This document shows, piece by piece, positions 37,142-45,407 of a stretch of DNA of 64,000 bases (positions are counted from its first letter, which is position 1; every line of letters starts with the position of its first letter). Where the stretch lies: positions 51,068 to 115,067 of the forward strand of contig JAUNGM010000013.1 in assembly GCA_030524545.1 (NCBI GenBank), given 5' to 3'. Both the position numbers and the translations under genes were made by a program. The notes under the pieces were generated by a model. The model was not told the DNA's origin, did not search any database, and saw only the letters and a program-made list of their open reading frames with translations. Source of the DNA: Eubacteriales bacterium. Lineage in GTDB: Bacteria > Bacillota > Clostridia > Lachnospirales > Lachnospiraceae.

Positions 37142-38011
37142 TCACTCGGAGAAATCGTAATTCTTAATAAAATCAAATGCCTTTTTCACGGACGGGGATA
37201 AATCGCACACATCGCTGACGGACACACCGATGATACGCTTTTCGGGCGGCATAATCCGCAGCATCTTGACTTCCTGCTCAAAACCATACATTGTCAGCAG
37301 GGGCATGATTGCAAATCCGAAACCAGCCTTTACCATTTCTATAGTTGTTTTATCGTCTACCACATGGCATACGGTGCGGACATCGAGATTCATCCGATCC
37401 ATGATCCGTCTGGCATCTGCGTCGCAGGATTCTCGCTGCATGACAAAAGGTGAAGTCGCAAGACTTGCCAGAGGGATTTCTGTTTCAGATGAGGTTTCAG
37501 TGTCTTTCTTCAGAATGCACATCAGAGGATCAGAAAAAATCTCATAAAAAGGGAAACCCGGATTTACAGTTTTTGATAAAAAGCCAATATCAACCACTCC
37601 GGTTTTCAGCCAGTCAATGATGTCCTCATATGACCCTTGATAGATCTCAAAGGTGATATGGGGATAAATTTTGTTAAAGTTCTGAATCAAAGATGGAAGG
37701 TATTTACACATGGAATTAAAAATACCAAGACGGACATGCCCTTTTTCGAGACCGTTAATATCGGAAACGAGTTGGTGTAATGCATCCTCTTTTTTTACAA
37801 TGTCTGAGATGATCTGCAGGACATTTTCGCCGGAAGTAGTAAGCTTAACACCACGGCGGTTTCGTATGAATAAAGAGAACCCAAATTCACGCTCTAACTG
37901 TTTGACTACGTGGCTGATAGCCGGAGGGGTTACATTATGAAGTTCAGCAGCCTTTTGAAAACTGTTATATTGAACAATTGTAAGAAATATGCGGTATGAA
38001 AAGGTATCCAT
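37142..38011 (-). CDS. LysR family transcriptional regulator
   Basis: 289 residues. The N-terminal HTH reads FLTIVQYNSFQKAAELHNVT, PPAISHVVKQLEREFGFSLF. The rest is the periplasmic-binding-like inducer domain. It is divergent from the sodium-dependent transporter (about 160-bp shared region), the usual arrangement for a LysR regulator and its target. The inducer may be an amino acid or related compound carried by that transporter. Confidence 0.94.
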   Translation of the reverse strand: MDTFSYRIFLTIVQYNSFQKAAELHNVTPPAISHVVKQLEREFGFSLFIRNRRGVKLTTSGENVLQIISDIVKKEDALHQLVSDINGLEKGHVRLGIFNSMCKYLPSLIQNFNKIYPHITFEIYQGSYEDIIDWLKTGVVDIGFLSKTVNPGFPFYEIFSDPLMCILKKDTETSSETEIPLASLATSPFVMQRESCDADARRIMDRMNLDVRTVCHVVDDKTTIEMVKAGFGFAIMPLLTMYGFEQEVKMLRIMPPEKRIIGVSVSDVCDLSPSVKKAFDFIKNYDFSE

Positions 38012-38172
38012 AAGAGCTTTCCTTTCTGTGTACAGGAGACCGATTGCATTTGGTCGATATAATTAAATATTATTAAATCAAAAGATAAATAACTTTAAAT
38101 TTCTTTACCATTATATTAGTGCTATTATGTGAATAAGTCAAACAAAGTGTAATATGAAACGGAGGAAATCTC

Positions 38173-39564
38173 ATGAAAAAGAAAAGTGCCTTTACAGGGC
38201 AGCTTGGATTTGTATTCGCAGCAGCGGGAAGTGCGGTCGGTGTCGGAAATCTCTGGCGTTTTCCATATCTGGCAGCGAAGGATGGAGGCGGGGTATTTCT
38301 GCTCGTATATCTGATATTGATTGTCACGGTTGGCTTTGCACTGCTTACTACCGACATTGCAATCGGACGCAGAACCGGAAAAAGTGCTATTCACGCATAT
38401 GAAAGCATGAACCGGAAATGGAAGTTTCTGGGCGTGATAACATTTTTTGTGCCGGTACTCATCATGACTTACTATGCGGTGATCGGCGGTTGGATTCTGA
38501 AATATATTGTTCTTTTTCTAACGGACGGAACACGGGCAGCAGCGCAGGATAATTGTTTTACAGGTTTCATTGCGTCACCCCGTTCCGTCTGGTATGGCCT
38601 CACTTTTATGATGCTCACTGCATTTATTGTGTATGAGGGTGTAGAAAAAGGAATCGAAAGAGTCTCTAAGACCATGATGCCGTTACTTCTGATCCTGGTG
38701 ATCGGGATCGCGTGTTATTCCTTAACGCTCAAAAACGGCACTGATGGCGAAAGCGTTCGAACCGGACTTCAGGGACTCAAAGTATACCTGACACCGGATT
38801 GGTCTGGAATGTCAGTCTCAAGATTTTTACAGATCACACTGGATGCCATGAGCCAGTTGTTCTTTTCTTTAAGCGTATCCATGGGAATCATGATTACTTA
38901 CGGTTCCTATGTGAAGCCGGATGTGAATCTGGGAAGATCGGTTTCATTGATTGAAATCATGGATACAGGCGTTGCCCTTCTTGCCGGCGTGATGATCATT
39001 CCGGCGGTATTTGTCTTCTTTGGAGTAGACGGCATGTCCGCAGGTCCCGGACTCATGTTCATATCCCTGCCGAAGGTATTTGATTGCATGGGAACAGCCG
39101 GGAGCATCATCGGCTTGCTGTTTTTCATACTGGCAGCTTTTGCCGCACTGACATCCTGTATATCCGTGTTGGAATCCATTACGGCAAACTGCATGGAAAT
39201 CTTCCATACAGAGCGGAAGAAGACAACAGGCGTCTTAACTATCATATATCTGATTGCAACAGCGGTCATTGCGTTGGGATATAGTATTTTCTATGTAGAG
39301 GTAATGCTGCCGAACGGAAGTACGGGACAGTTGCTGGACATTATGGATTATATTAGCAACAGCTTTATGATGCCGTTTATCGCCCTGCTATCGTCCATTT
39401 TTGTCGGTTGGATCATGAAACCGTCCTGGATTGCAGAAGAAATGGAACGCGGCGGGACAAAATTCAGAAGAAAACAGTTATATGTGGTGATGATAAAATA
39501 TGTCCTTCCAATTGTTATGCTGATCCTGTTCCTTCAATCTACGGGCATTTTGAATCATCTATAG
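38173..39564 (+). CDS. Sodium-dependent neurotransmitter-symporter-family transporter (SNF/NSS)
   Basis: 463 residues, about eleven membrane segments. The N-terminus FVFAAAGSAVGVGNLWRFPY is the NSS signature around the first unwound helix and Na+ sites. It imports an amino acid or amine with Na+. The start ATG follows GGAGG by 7 bases. It is divergent from a LysR regulator and is followed by the remains of a branched-chain amino-acid transporter gene (brnQ), which suggests the locus once held two amino-acid carriers. Confidence 0.94.
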   Translation: MKKKSAFTGQLGFVFAAAGSAVGVGNLWRFPYLAAKDGGGVFLLVYLILIVTVGFALLTTDIAIGRRTGKSAIHAYESMNRKWKFLGVITFFVPVLIMTYYAVIGGWILKYIVLFLTDGTRAAAQDNCFTGFIASPRSVWYGLTFMMLTAFIVYEGVEKGIERVSKTMMPLLLILVIGIACYSLTLKNGTDGESVRTGLQGLKVYLTPDWSGMSVSRFLQITLDAMSQLFFSLSVSMGIMITYGSYVKPDVNLGRSVSLIEIMDTGVALLAGVMIIPAVFVFFGVDGMSAGPGLMFISLPKVFDCMGTAGSIIGLLFFILAAFAALTSCISVLESITANCMEIFHTERKKTTGVLTIIYLIATAVIALGYSIFYVEVMLPNGSTGQLLDIMDYISNSFMMPFIALLSSIFVGWIMKPSWIAEEMERGGTKFRRKQLYVVMIKYVLPIVMLILFLQSTGILNHL

Positions 39565-39586
39565 GCATTAGCAAAGGGGTGGAATT

Positions 39587-39700
39587 TTGAAAAAGAATCT
39601 GACAGGCAAAGAATTCATTCTGATTTCGAGTATGCTGTTTGAATGTTTTTTGGTGCCGGGAATCTGATTTTCCCGGCAGCTATGGGCACAGCGCAGGTAC
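39587..39700 (+). pseudogene. brnQ: Truncated and frameshifted brnQ (branched-chain amino acid carrier) start
   Basis: From a TTG after GGGGTGG, the frame reads LKKNLTGKEFILISSMLFE, then shifts. In the next frame it continues MFFGAGNLIFPAAMGTAQ, the typical BrnQ N-terminus (family: NLTGKEFILI...GMFFGAGNLIFP). So one base was lost near 39642 and the gene stops being recognisable after about 38 codons. It lies 22 bases after the SNF transporter. The lost gene would have imported Leu, Ile or Val with Na+. Confidence 0.7.
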
Positions 39701-39701
39701 G

Positions 39702-40007
39702 TCACTCTGTTTCAATAGACTGCTTTTTGTCTCCATCCCCTGTATGATATGGTTCCAAAAAGAGACTGGCAGCTCTGATAAAATTATCTTTTTCCGCATT
39801 TCTCAAATACAGTTCCCAAAGTCTCTTGTGAATTTCCTCCGCTGAAATATTTTCACACTGATCCTCCAGCATTTTCACAAATGGGAAGATCATCGTCGCA
39901 TGAATATTTTTCCCGGATAGAACCAGTCCACCTTCCATGCCATAGGTTTCATGCAAGCATTCCAGAATGATATCCATATCTGTCACCAACTTCAGCAGTG
40001 TCAGCAC
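39702..40007 (-). CDS. Uncharacterised ORF overlapping the secreted-protein gene
   Basis: 101 codons on the minus strand with natural-looking composition (MDIILECLHETYGMEGGLV, AEEIHKRLWELYLRNA, FIRAASLFLEPYHT) from an internal ATG at 39977. No ribosome site is clear at either start. The first codons overlap the 3' end of the exported-protein gene in another frame. It may be a small helical protein, or the two frames may be pieces of a gene broken here. I do not recognise it. Confidence 0.4.
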   Translation of the reverse strand: MLTLLKLVTDMDIILECLHETYGMEGGLVLSGKNIHATMIFPFVKMLEDQCENISAEEIHKRLWELYLRNAEKDNFIRAASLFLEPYHTGDGDKKQSIETE

Positions 40008-40422
40008 TTTCTGTATCCACTGTTACAAAAATAATATCACCTTTCTTCAAATTTGAAAGATTGATCTCTTGCCCCACACTATAAACTTTGACTTCTGCAG
40101 GAATTGTTAATGATTTCGTTTCTCCGGTAAATTCCAAATTATCAGCATCATCAATAGCAAAACCACCCACTATCGATATTGCGTTCGCTTCCATTGGAAT
40201 TTCAACATTATCATCATTCGGGGCCTTTGGTTCCGTCTCAACATCTTCAGGCATCTTCGCTAAAGCCACTTCGATTTCATTACCAGTTATATTTGTGATC
40301 TTTCCATAGATGTACTCTCTAGCGCAAACTGCGTCGAGGTCTTGATCGGAGGCACTCGCTGAATAGGCTGTAAAGCTCAACATCAAGGTGAGTATAATCA
40401 GTATACTTGTTATTTTTTTCAT
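39949..40422 (-). CDS. Secreted protein of unknown function, in a two-component regulon
   Basis: 157 residues with a signal peptide (MKKITSILIILTLMLSFTAY, cleavage after SASA). The mature part is strand-rich with acidic linkers (REYIYGKITNITGNEIEVAL, then EINLSNLKKGDIIFVTV), an OB-like or beta-barrel outline often seen in small clostridial exported proteins. The last about 18 residues (VGDRYGYHSGMLA) may be read-through past a junction. Its promoter has a response-regulator operator (40563-40596) identical in design to those of the regulator itself and the lipoprotein gene. Confidence 0.7.
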   Translation of the reverse strand: MKKITSILIILTLMLSFTAYSASASDQDLDAVCAREYIYGKITNITGNEIEVALAKMPEDVETEPKAPNDDNVEIPMEANAISIVGGFAIDDADNLEFTGETKSLTIPAEVKVYSVGQEINLSNLKKGDIIFVTVDTESADTAEVGDRYGYHSGMLA

Positions 40423-40562
40423 TGGCTTCTTCCTTTCTATATGATAGCAATAATCGACAAGAATAAAATAAATACTATGGTAATGATTGTTTTTTGTGTT
40501 TCATTTGCTTCCGCAGTTTAAATCTGTTCACTGCAACCCCTCCTTTCATTTGAGCTGAGACA

Positions 40563-40596
40563 ATGATAACATACGGAGTGTTAGATTATTGTTAGA
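40563..40596 (-). promoter_or_regulatory. Response-regulator site and extended -10 for the secreted protein
   Basis: Minus strand: direct repeat TCTAACAATAATCTAACA (40579-40596), 7 bases, then extended -10 TGTTATCAT (40563-40571). The same layout, with 7-base spacing, precedes the response regulator and the lipoprotein. Confidence 0.78.
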
Positions 40597-40652
40597 CCGC
40601 AAAAAAAGACGGGTGAAACAAATCACTCGCCTTTTTGTATTTATTGTATCTG

Positions 40653-41775
40653 TCAATAGGAAAATTTTGCAAGAAAACAGGTTCCGCTTTTCCCGTCGCT
40701 CTGCACCGAAATCTCCCCGTTGCAGGCTTCAATCATAGTTTTTACAATGGAAAGCCCAAGCCCGGACCCTCCCATAGCTCTGGAACGAGACTTATCCACC
40801 CGGTAAAAAGCATCAAAGATATAGGGAATATGCTCCTCAGCAATGCCCGGCCCATCATCCCATAATAAAACTTCAATACCGTCTGTACGCATGGTTGCTT
40901 TTACACTGATATTTCCATTTTCTTTTCCATATTTACAGGCATTGTCAAAAAGATTGAAAAATGCCCGATAAAAAAAAAGCGGGATTTCCAATAACCGACA
41001 AATCCCCGCAGTCTACATGACAAGTCATTCGCCGTTGCTCCAGCCGGGACTCCAATTCGCTGCAAATAGCATCAAACAGCGGTTCCAGCAGTACGGTTTC
41101 CTGTATTTCACCGCCAGTTTCTCCGGCAGAGGCCAGAACAAGCAAATCATCAACAATGTTTGTCAACCGGTCCGTGCTTTCCAGCGTCATTTGGTTTTGC
41201 TCCTGATAATCCACCAGAGTTGCGTTGACATCCGTATCCAGAACCTGAATGCCTGTCTTCAAAGTAGCAAGCGGTGTTTTCAGTTCATGAGCGGCATTGG
41301 CGGTAAATCGCTTCTGCCGCAAGAAGGCATCATCCAGCCTAGACAGCATGCGGTTAAAACCATCCGTCAAACGGCTGACTTCGTCATTGGAGGCAACTTC
41401 CGGCAAACGCATAGAAAGATTATGTTCGTCCACTGTGTCCACTTTGTCAGTCAATCTTCTAAGCGGCTGCAAAGCATGTCCGGTAACAATATAAACAGCT
41501 ACCGTTCCCAAAACAGTGAATAAGCCACAGTACAGAATGCTTTTTCCGTCAAACTCTTTTTTTGCCAACTGGGCGGGAACTGGTGTTAGTTCTACCGGAT
41601 CTAACGAACCATAAGATTCATAGTTTTCTATAACATCTGTCTCCGGCTGATCGCTGGCCAACGAATATAAGGGTTCAGCATTGCGAATAGAAATTGCCGT
41701 GAGCGTCGCCGTGCAGATTAACAAAACCAGAGCAGTTAAAATAGTAATCCGCCACTGTAAGGTTAACCTTTTCAT
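40653..41775 (-). pseudogene. Sensor histidine kinase split by a frameshift in a T9 run
   Basis: The first part (40945-41775, start ATG 41775) has a membrane helix (ITILTALVLLICTATLTAIS), a second at about 82-100, HAMP, and the H-box RFTANAAHELKTPLATLKTG with His163. The second part (40653-40991) begins in another frame with the N-box FFNLFDNACKYGKENGN, LWDDGPGIAEEHIPYIFDAF and GLGLSIVKTMI. Removing one base from the nine-T run (plus strand A9 at 40970-40978) joins them as NPAFFYRAFFNLFDNACKYG. As written, the kinase loses its ATPase domain. It may be a sequencing slip, a true loss, or a reversible slippage switch. Its partner regulator ends 2 bases upstream of the start. Confidence 0.82.
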
Positions 41776-41776
41776 G

Positions 41777-42448
41777 TCATACCTCCTCTATGATATAGCC
41801 CTGTCCCCGAATGGTTTTGATAAAATCCAATTCCGAAGCGGTATAAAGTTTCTTTTTCAAACTGTGGATATGATATCGAAAAGTATTGGAAAAGGGATCA
41901 AATTCGTTATCCCACACATGTTCTGTGAGTTCCTCCGCACTGATCACCTGGCTTTTGTGTGACATCAAATACTCTAAAATTCCATATTCCTTCCGGGTCA
42001 GTGCAATTTCCCGATCATCAAAATAGACACGTTTTGCCTTTGTATCCACCTGAAGGTAGCCCAATGATAAATTGAGAGGTTTCTGAACAAAATCCCACCG
42101 CAACAAATTGCGGATGCGAGCCTCCAGTTCCCAAAAATCGAAGGGTTTAATCAAATAGTCATTAGCTCCCTCGTCCAAACCAAGGATACGATCCCCCACT
42201 TTGGTTCGTGCAGAAAGAATCAGCACTTTAATTTCCTGGTTCTTTGCCCGAATTTCCCTCAAAACCTCCAGACCATCCTTTTTAGGCAGATTCAGATCCA
42301 AAACGATTAGATCATACTCATTGAGCTCATATTCATAAAGTGCTTCTTCACCATCGTAAGCTGGGTCTACAGCATATCCGGTGTTACGTAACCCCTTCAC
42401 AATGAATCCAGAAAGCATTTTTTCATCTTCTACCAACAATATCCGCAT
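41777..42448 (-). CDS. OmpR-family response regulator
   Basis: 223 residues. The receiver has LLVEDEKMLSG, phospho-Asp51 in LIVLDLNLPKKDGLE and Lys in YLIKPFDFWEL. The winged helix (about 130-220) ends IKTIRGQGYIIEE. It is followed one base later by the frameshifted kinase. Its promoter carries a CTAACA direct repeat of the kind it probably recognises, giving autoregulation and control of the two exported proteins either side. Confidence 0.95.
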   Translation of the reverse strand: MRILLVEDEKMLSGFIVKGLRNTGYAVDPAYDGEEALYEYELNEYDLIVLDLNLPKKDGLEVLREIRAKNQEIKVLILSARTKVGDRILGLDEGANDYLIKPFDFWELEARIRNLLRWDFVQKPLNLSLGYLQVDTKAKRVYFDDREIALTRKEYGILEYLMSHKSQVISAEELTEHVWDNEFDPFSNTFRYHIHSLKKKLYTASELDFIKTIRGQGYIIEEV

Positions 42449-42472
42449 GGTTAAAATCTCCTTTGCCGTTTC

Positions 42473-42506
42473 ATTTTAACAAAGTCATTGTTAGATTTTT
42501 GTTAGT
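42473..42506 (-). promoter_or_regulatory. Autoregulatory site of the response-regulator gene
   Basis: Minus strand: ACTAACAAAAATCTAACA (42489-42506), 7 bases, then extended -10 TGTTAAAAT (42473-42481). Same arrangement as at 40563-40596 and 42587-42620. Confidence 0.75.
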
Positions 42507-42586
42507 TGGTTTATTATACTGTATAAAAAGGCTTGCTGCAATCCGAAAGAAGAATTGCAGTATAATAATAGCCTGCGCTTTTTCAG

Positions 42587-42620
42587 TCTAACAATAATCT
42601 AACATTTCCGGTGCTATACT
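42587..42620 (+). promoter_or_regulatory. Response-regulator site and extended -10 for the lipoprotein
   Basis: Plus strand: TCTAACAATAATCTAACA (42587-42604), 7 bases, then extended -10 TGCTATACT (42612-42620). The 18-base repeat is identical to that before the secreted protein. Confidence 0.8.
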
Positions 42621-42658
42621 TGCTTCATCTCAGACAACAAAAGAATAGGAGGCACAAA

Positions 42659-43363
42659 ATGAAAAAAATATTCTCAATTACCATAGTATTTGCCCTGCTG
42701 CTTGCCTTTATGTCAGGCTGCACACCCAAGGCGGAATCTCCTGCCGGAACATCCGCCTTTTTTGATTTTGAGCAAAACGACAGCGGATTTGTTCCCATCT
42801 TTGCAGACTACCCCGATCAGGAAGACGTGGATGATTTCTATGAATTCCAGCACAGTTATGGTGAAGTACCTATCCCCAAAGCGGGAAAAGGCATTTTTAT
42901 CTCTGGCAATAACCACAGTGATGATCTGTTCATGGGGTATGTTAAAAAGCTCGAAGGATTCGCCGCTGGAGAATCTTATCATTTTGGCGTCAGCTTTAAA
43001 CTGGCCACAAATGTGGAGAGCGGACTGCTCGGTGCCGGAGGTGCTCCAGGAGAATCAGTCACAGTGAAATGTGGTATTGTTTCGATTGAGCCGAAAGCGA
43101 CAAATGAATCTGGATACTTTCGTATGAATATTGATACAGGATCACAGAGCAACGGCGGAAAGGATATGACGGTTGTCGGGAATATGGCAAAAATGGAAAA
43201 TAATCGTCCCGGTGAGTACGAATTCAACGAATTCTCAGCTGAATTCGACATGGCGGAAAACAACACCGGAGAAGTATATCTTATTATTGGCACAGATTCC
43301 GGTTTCGAGGCTACGACAGCTTATTATCTGGATGATATCTCTGTTACTTGGTCAAAGGAGTGA
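42659..43363 (+). CDS. Putative lipoprotein of a two-component regulon
   Basis: 234 residues from ATG 42659, 6 bases after AGGAGG; the open frame begins earlier but without a site. Lipobox LAFMSGC (Cys about residue 21) follows a signal segment MKKIFSITIVFALLLAF. The mature part resembles a beta-sandwich, with FFDFEQNDSGFVPIFADYP and, at the end, AYYLDDISVTW, the carbohydrate-binding-module-like ending common in surface proteins. Its function is unknown. The promoter carries the same response-regulator site as the neighbouring regulator gene. It is followed by copy B of the MerR-tail repeat. Confidence 0.82.
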   Translation: MKKIFSITIVFALLLAFMSGCTPKAESPAGTSAFFDFEQNDSGFVPIFADYPDQEDVDDFYEFQHSYGEVPIPKAGKGIFISGNNHSDDLFMGYVKKLEGFAAGESYHFGVSFKLATNVESGLLGAGGAPGESVTVKCGIVSIEPKATNESGYFRMNIDTGSQSNGGKDMTVVGNMAKMENNRPGEYEFNEFSAEFDMAENNTGEVYLIIGTDSGFEATTAYYLDDISVTWSKE

Positions 43364-43421
43364 TGCTCTGAAATACCCACTATTTACCACAGTTTCTATG
43401 TATCCATTCCCAATCTTCCGC

Positions 43422-43522
43422 CGCTATGAGAATCACTGTTCATAAAACAATCAGGGCCATTTTAGAGCCAGGCGCCATAAAGCAGAACCGGAAATGCACA
43501 TTTAATCAGCATTTCCGGTTCC
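43422..43522. repeat. Repeat copy B: MerR tail plus terminator, 6.5 kb from copy A
   Basis: This copy reads RYENHCS then stop in the MerR frame, followed by the shared non-coding segment and hairpin. Relative to copy A about six bases are missing in the coding end. The stem has a paired change (C-G to A-T), which keeps the hairpin and suggests it was functional after duplication. It now sits after the lipoprotein gene and may end its transcript. Confidence 0.85.
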
Positions 43523-43545
43523 TTAGCTCTGAAAGCCGAAATTTG

Positions 43546-43878
43546 TCACTTCCTGCAAATCGTGTTGCCAACTATGAGAATTGTAATGACATCAACAATA
43601 ATAACTCCAATTAAGACATACACAAAGCTCGCTGGCAACACATTTTCAAATAAGCCGGAGATAAGAATGAAAACTGCGATAACAGCCATCCCAATTCCCA
43701 TTGTTCTGCATAGTCGTTTTTCATCATATTTGGCTTTTTCCTCTTTTGACGCTGTATTATAGCCAGAAATCAACCAACTTCCATGTCCTGAAATCCAAAC
43801 TATGGAAAGTATCATGGATATTGCGAATACAACCCAGATAACCCAATCTGGTCCATGTGATATATCTGCCAATTTCAC
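43546..43878 (-). CDS. DUF3784-like membrane protein
   Basis: About 110 residues from a GTG at 43878 that follows GGAGGTG by 8 bases; the frame extends to 43926. Three hydrophobic segments (about 14-30, 56-73, 80-100) and the GHGSWLISGYNTASKEEKAK loop match DUF3784 membrane proteins. Role unknown. Single-gene unit, beside the MITE-like element. Confidence 0.85.
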   Translation of the reverse strand: MKLADISHGPDWVIWVVFAISMILSIVWISGHGSWLISGYNTASKEEKAKYDEKRLCRTMGIGMAVIAVFILISGLFENVLPASFVYVLIGVIIVDVITILIVGNTICRK

Positions 43879-43985
43879 GATGCCAACACCTCCGTCAATT
43901 CCGTTTTTTCTAACAATATTATACACCAGCCATAACTATTGTAAAGAAAAAACCGGTTAGCCCGTCCAATGTCTATGCATCTGTG

Positions 43986-44151
43986 CTAGAGCGTGTTTGA
44001 AAATTGCTTTCCGTGAGATGTGCTTCCCGGTTTGTGGGAGATTTGGCCCAAATGAGGGAGGTGTAGCGGGCTACATCGACCGAATGCGGGACAAATATAC
44101 CACAAAGTGGGGAGTACAGATTGCGGGAATGAATTTTCAAACACGCTCTAG
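43986..44151. mobile_element. MITE-like palindromic element
   Basis: 166 bp with perfect 20-bp inverted ends (CTAGAGCGTGTTTGAAAATT and its complement). The interior is imperfectly symmetric, with small hairpins around ATTTGGCCCAAAT and GTAGCGGGCTAC. It has no ORF of substance. The flanks show no obvious target duplication beyond the CTAG at the ends. The form is that of a non-autonomous element or repetitive extragenic hairpin. The transposase that would move it is not in the window. Confidence 0.65.
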
Positions 44152-44209
44152 CCTGCATAGCCGCAGTCCGGGACTTTCATAGTAAAATAATTGTCTAAAA
44201 CATGGCGTA

Positions 44210-45154
44210 CTAATCCAGCCCCATCTCTCTTATCATCCTCACTGCCTCATCCGCTTGTTCACCTGCGACAAAGATAGCAACCCTATCATCAATTCCTCTG
44301 CCCATACCGTAACGTACGGAAGCAAATCCTGCATCTCCAAGATCCTGCTTATATGCCGTAATACCATTCTTTTTTAAAGTTTCCACTATCATATCAGCCT
44401 GCATATTTCCATCCGCTACAAAAACATTCACCGGTTGTTTTTCCATGGTTTTCTCAGGTTCCTGGGCTACTCCATGTTTAGCTTTCCTTTTACGATTACA
44501 ATAAGACAATATTCTCAATACAACAAAGCCCACAATTGTAATTCCAACAAAAAATATGATTGCCATATACACCGTTTGAGACGGTTTTGCTCCCATTCGA
44601 ATATAGGAAAAAATTAATGCCACAGTAAATATGCCCGAGCAGACCACACTTATCAAAATATCATTAAATGGAGTACTTTTAAACCTTGATCCGGTTTCCC
44701 ATACTCCGCTGAACAGCATTATCCCAATATAAGCCATACCACCAATAAGCAGAGTCACAGTTTCACCCACGACAGTCGGCAATTCCCCTGTAATAATCAA
44801 CTGAATAACAATTGCTGCCGTACAGATGAAAAACATCAAGCCAAAAGCAATATTTCCAGCTTTCGCTACCTTCTCTTTCTCCAGCTTGTTATAATCTGCA
44901 ACTTTAGACAATGTCTCTTTTAACTCTTTATCCATAATCTCGCTTTTCCTTTCACCATCTAAGATTTCTTTAATATCTACATCATAGAACTCAGCCATTC
45001 GAATAAGGATACTTAAATCCGGCATATTTGTTCCCGTTTCCCATCTGGAAACTGTCCTTCCGGATACAAGAAGAACCTCTGCAAGCTGCTCTTGTGTCAA
45101 TCCCTTTTCTTTACGAAGCTCTTTTAGAAATACTCCGATTTTTTTCGTATCCAT
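44210..45154 (-). CDS. XRE regulator with membrane segments and DUF2007 domain
   Basis: 314 residues. The N-terminal HTH (LRKEKGLTQEQLAEVLLVSG, RTVSRWETGTNMPDLSILIR) is followed by four hydrophobic segments (about 96-215) and a C-terminal DUF2007 region (NVFVADGNMQADMIVETLKK, then VAIFVAGEQADEAVRMI). DUF2007 is called a putative signal-transducing domain. A membrane-bound repressor that senses something at the membrane is a reasonable inference. Target unknown. Confidence 0.85.
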   Translation of the reverse strand: MDTKKIGVFLKELRKEKGLTQEQLAEVLLVSGRTVSRWETGTNMPDLSILIRMAEFYDVDIKEILDGERKSEIMDKELKETLSKVADYNKLEKEKVAKAGNIAFGLMFFICTAAIVIQLIITGELPTVVGETVTLLIGGMAYIGIMLFSGVWETGSRFKSTPFNDILISVVCSGIFTVALIFSYIRMGAKPSQTVYMAIIFFVGITIVGFVVLRILSYCNRKRKAKHGVAQEPEKTMEKQPVNVFVADGNMQADMIVETLKKNGITAYKQDLGDAGFASVRYGMGRGIDDRVAIFVAGEQADEAVRMIREMGLD

Positions 45155-45407
45155 TGTCTTGCCCTCCTTTCATCCCCAAATTACCATACAACATGCCAAA
45201 AAAACACGACACAAAGCGAGAAATGCCGTATTTTGGCTATTAGACATCATTGTCCAGGCAGTAATTCAGATTTTATACATATTCGACAGGGTTATTTTAC
45301 CAGATATTACCCCTGGTTTCCATACACTTAAAAAATCAGCATCCTCCTCTTATTTTGGGAACAACAGGCATATACTATACTAAATTCAAATCAGAAAAGA
45401 TTGTATT

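Noticed and set aside
43997-44182. 61-codon plus and minus ORFs inside the MITE-like element
   Set aside because: Both frames arise from the palindromic symmetry of the element (each begins and ends in the inverted ends) and resemble no protein.
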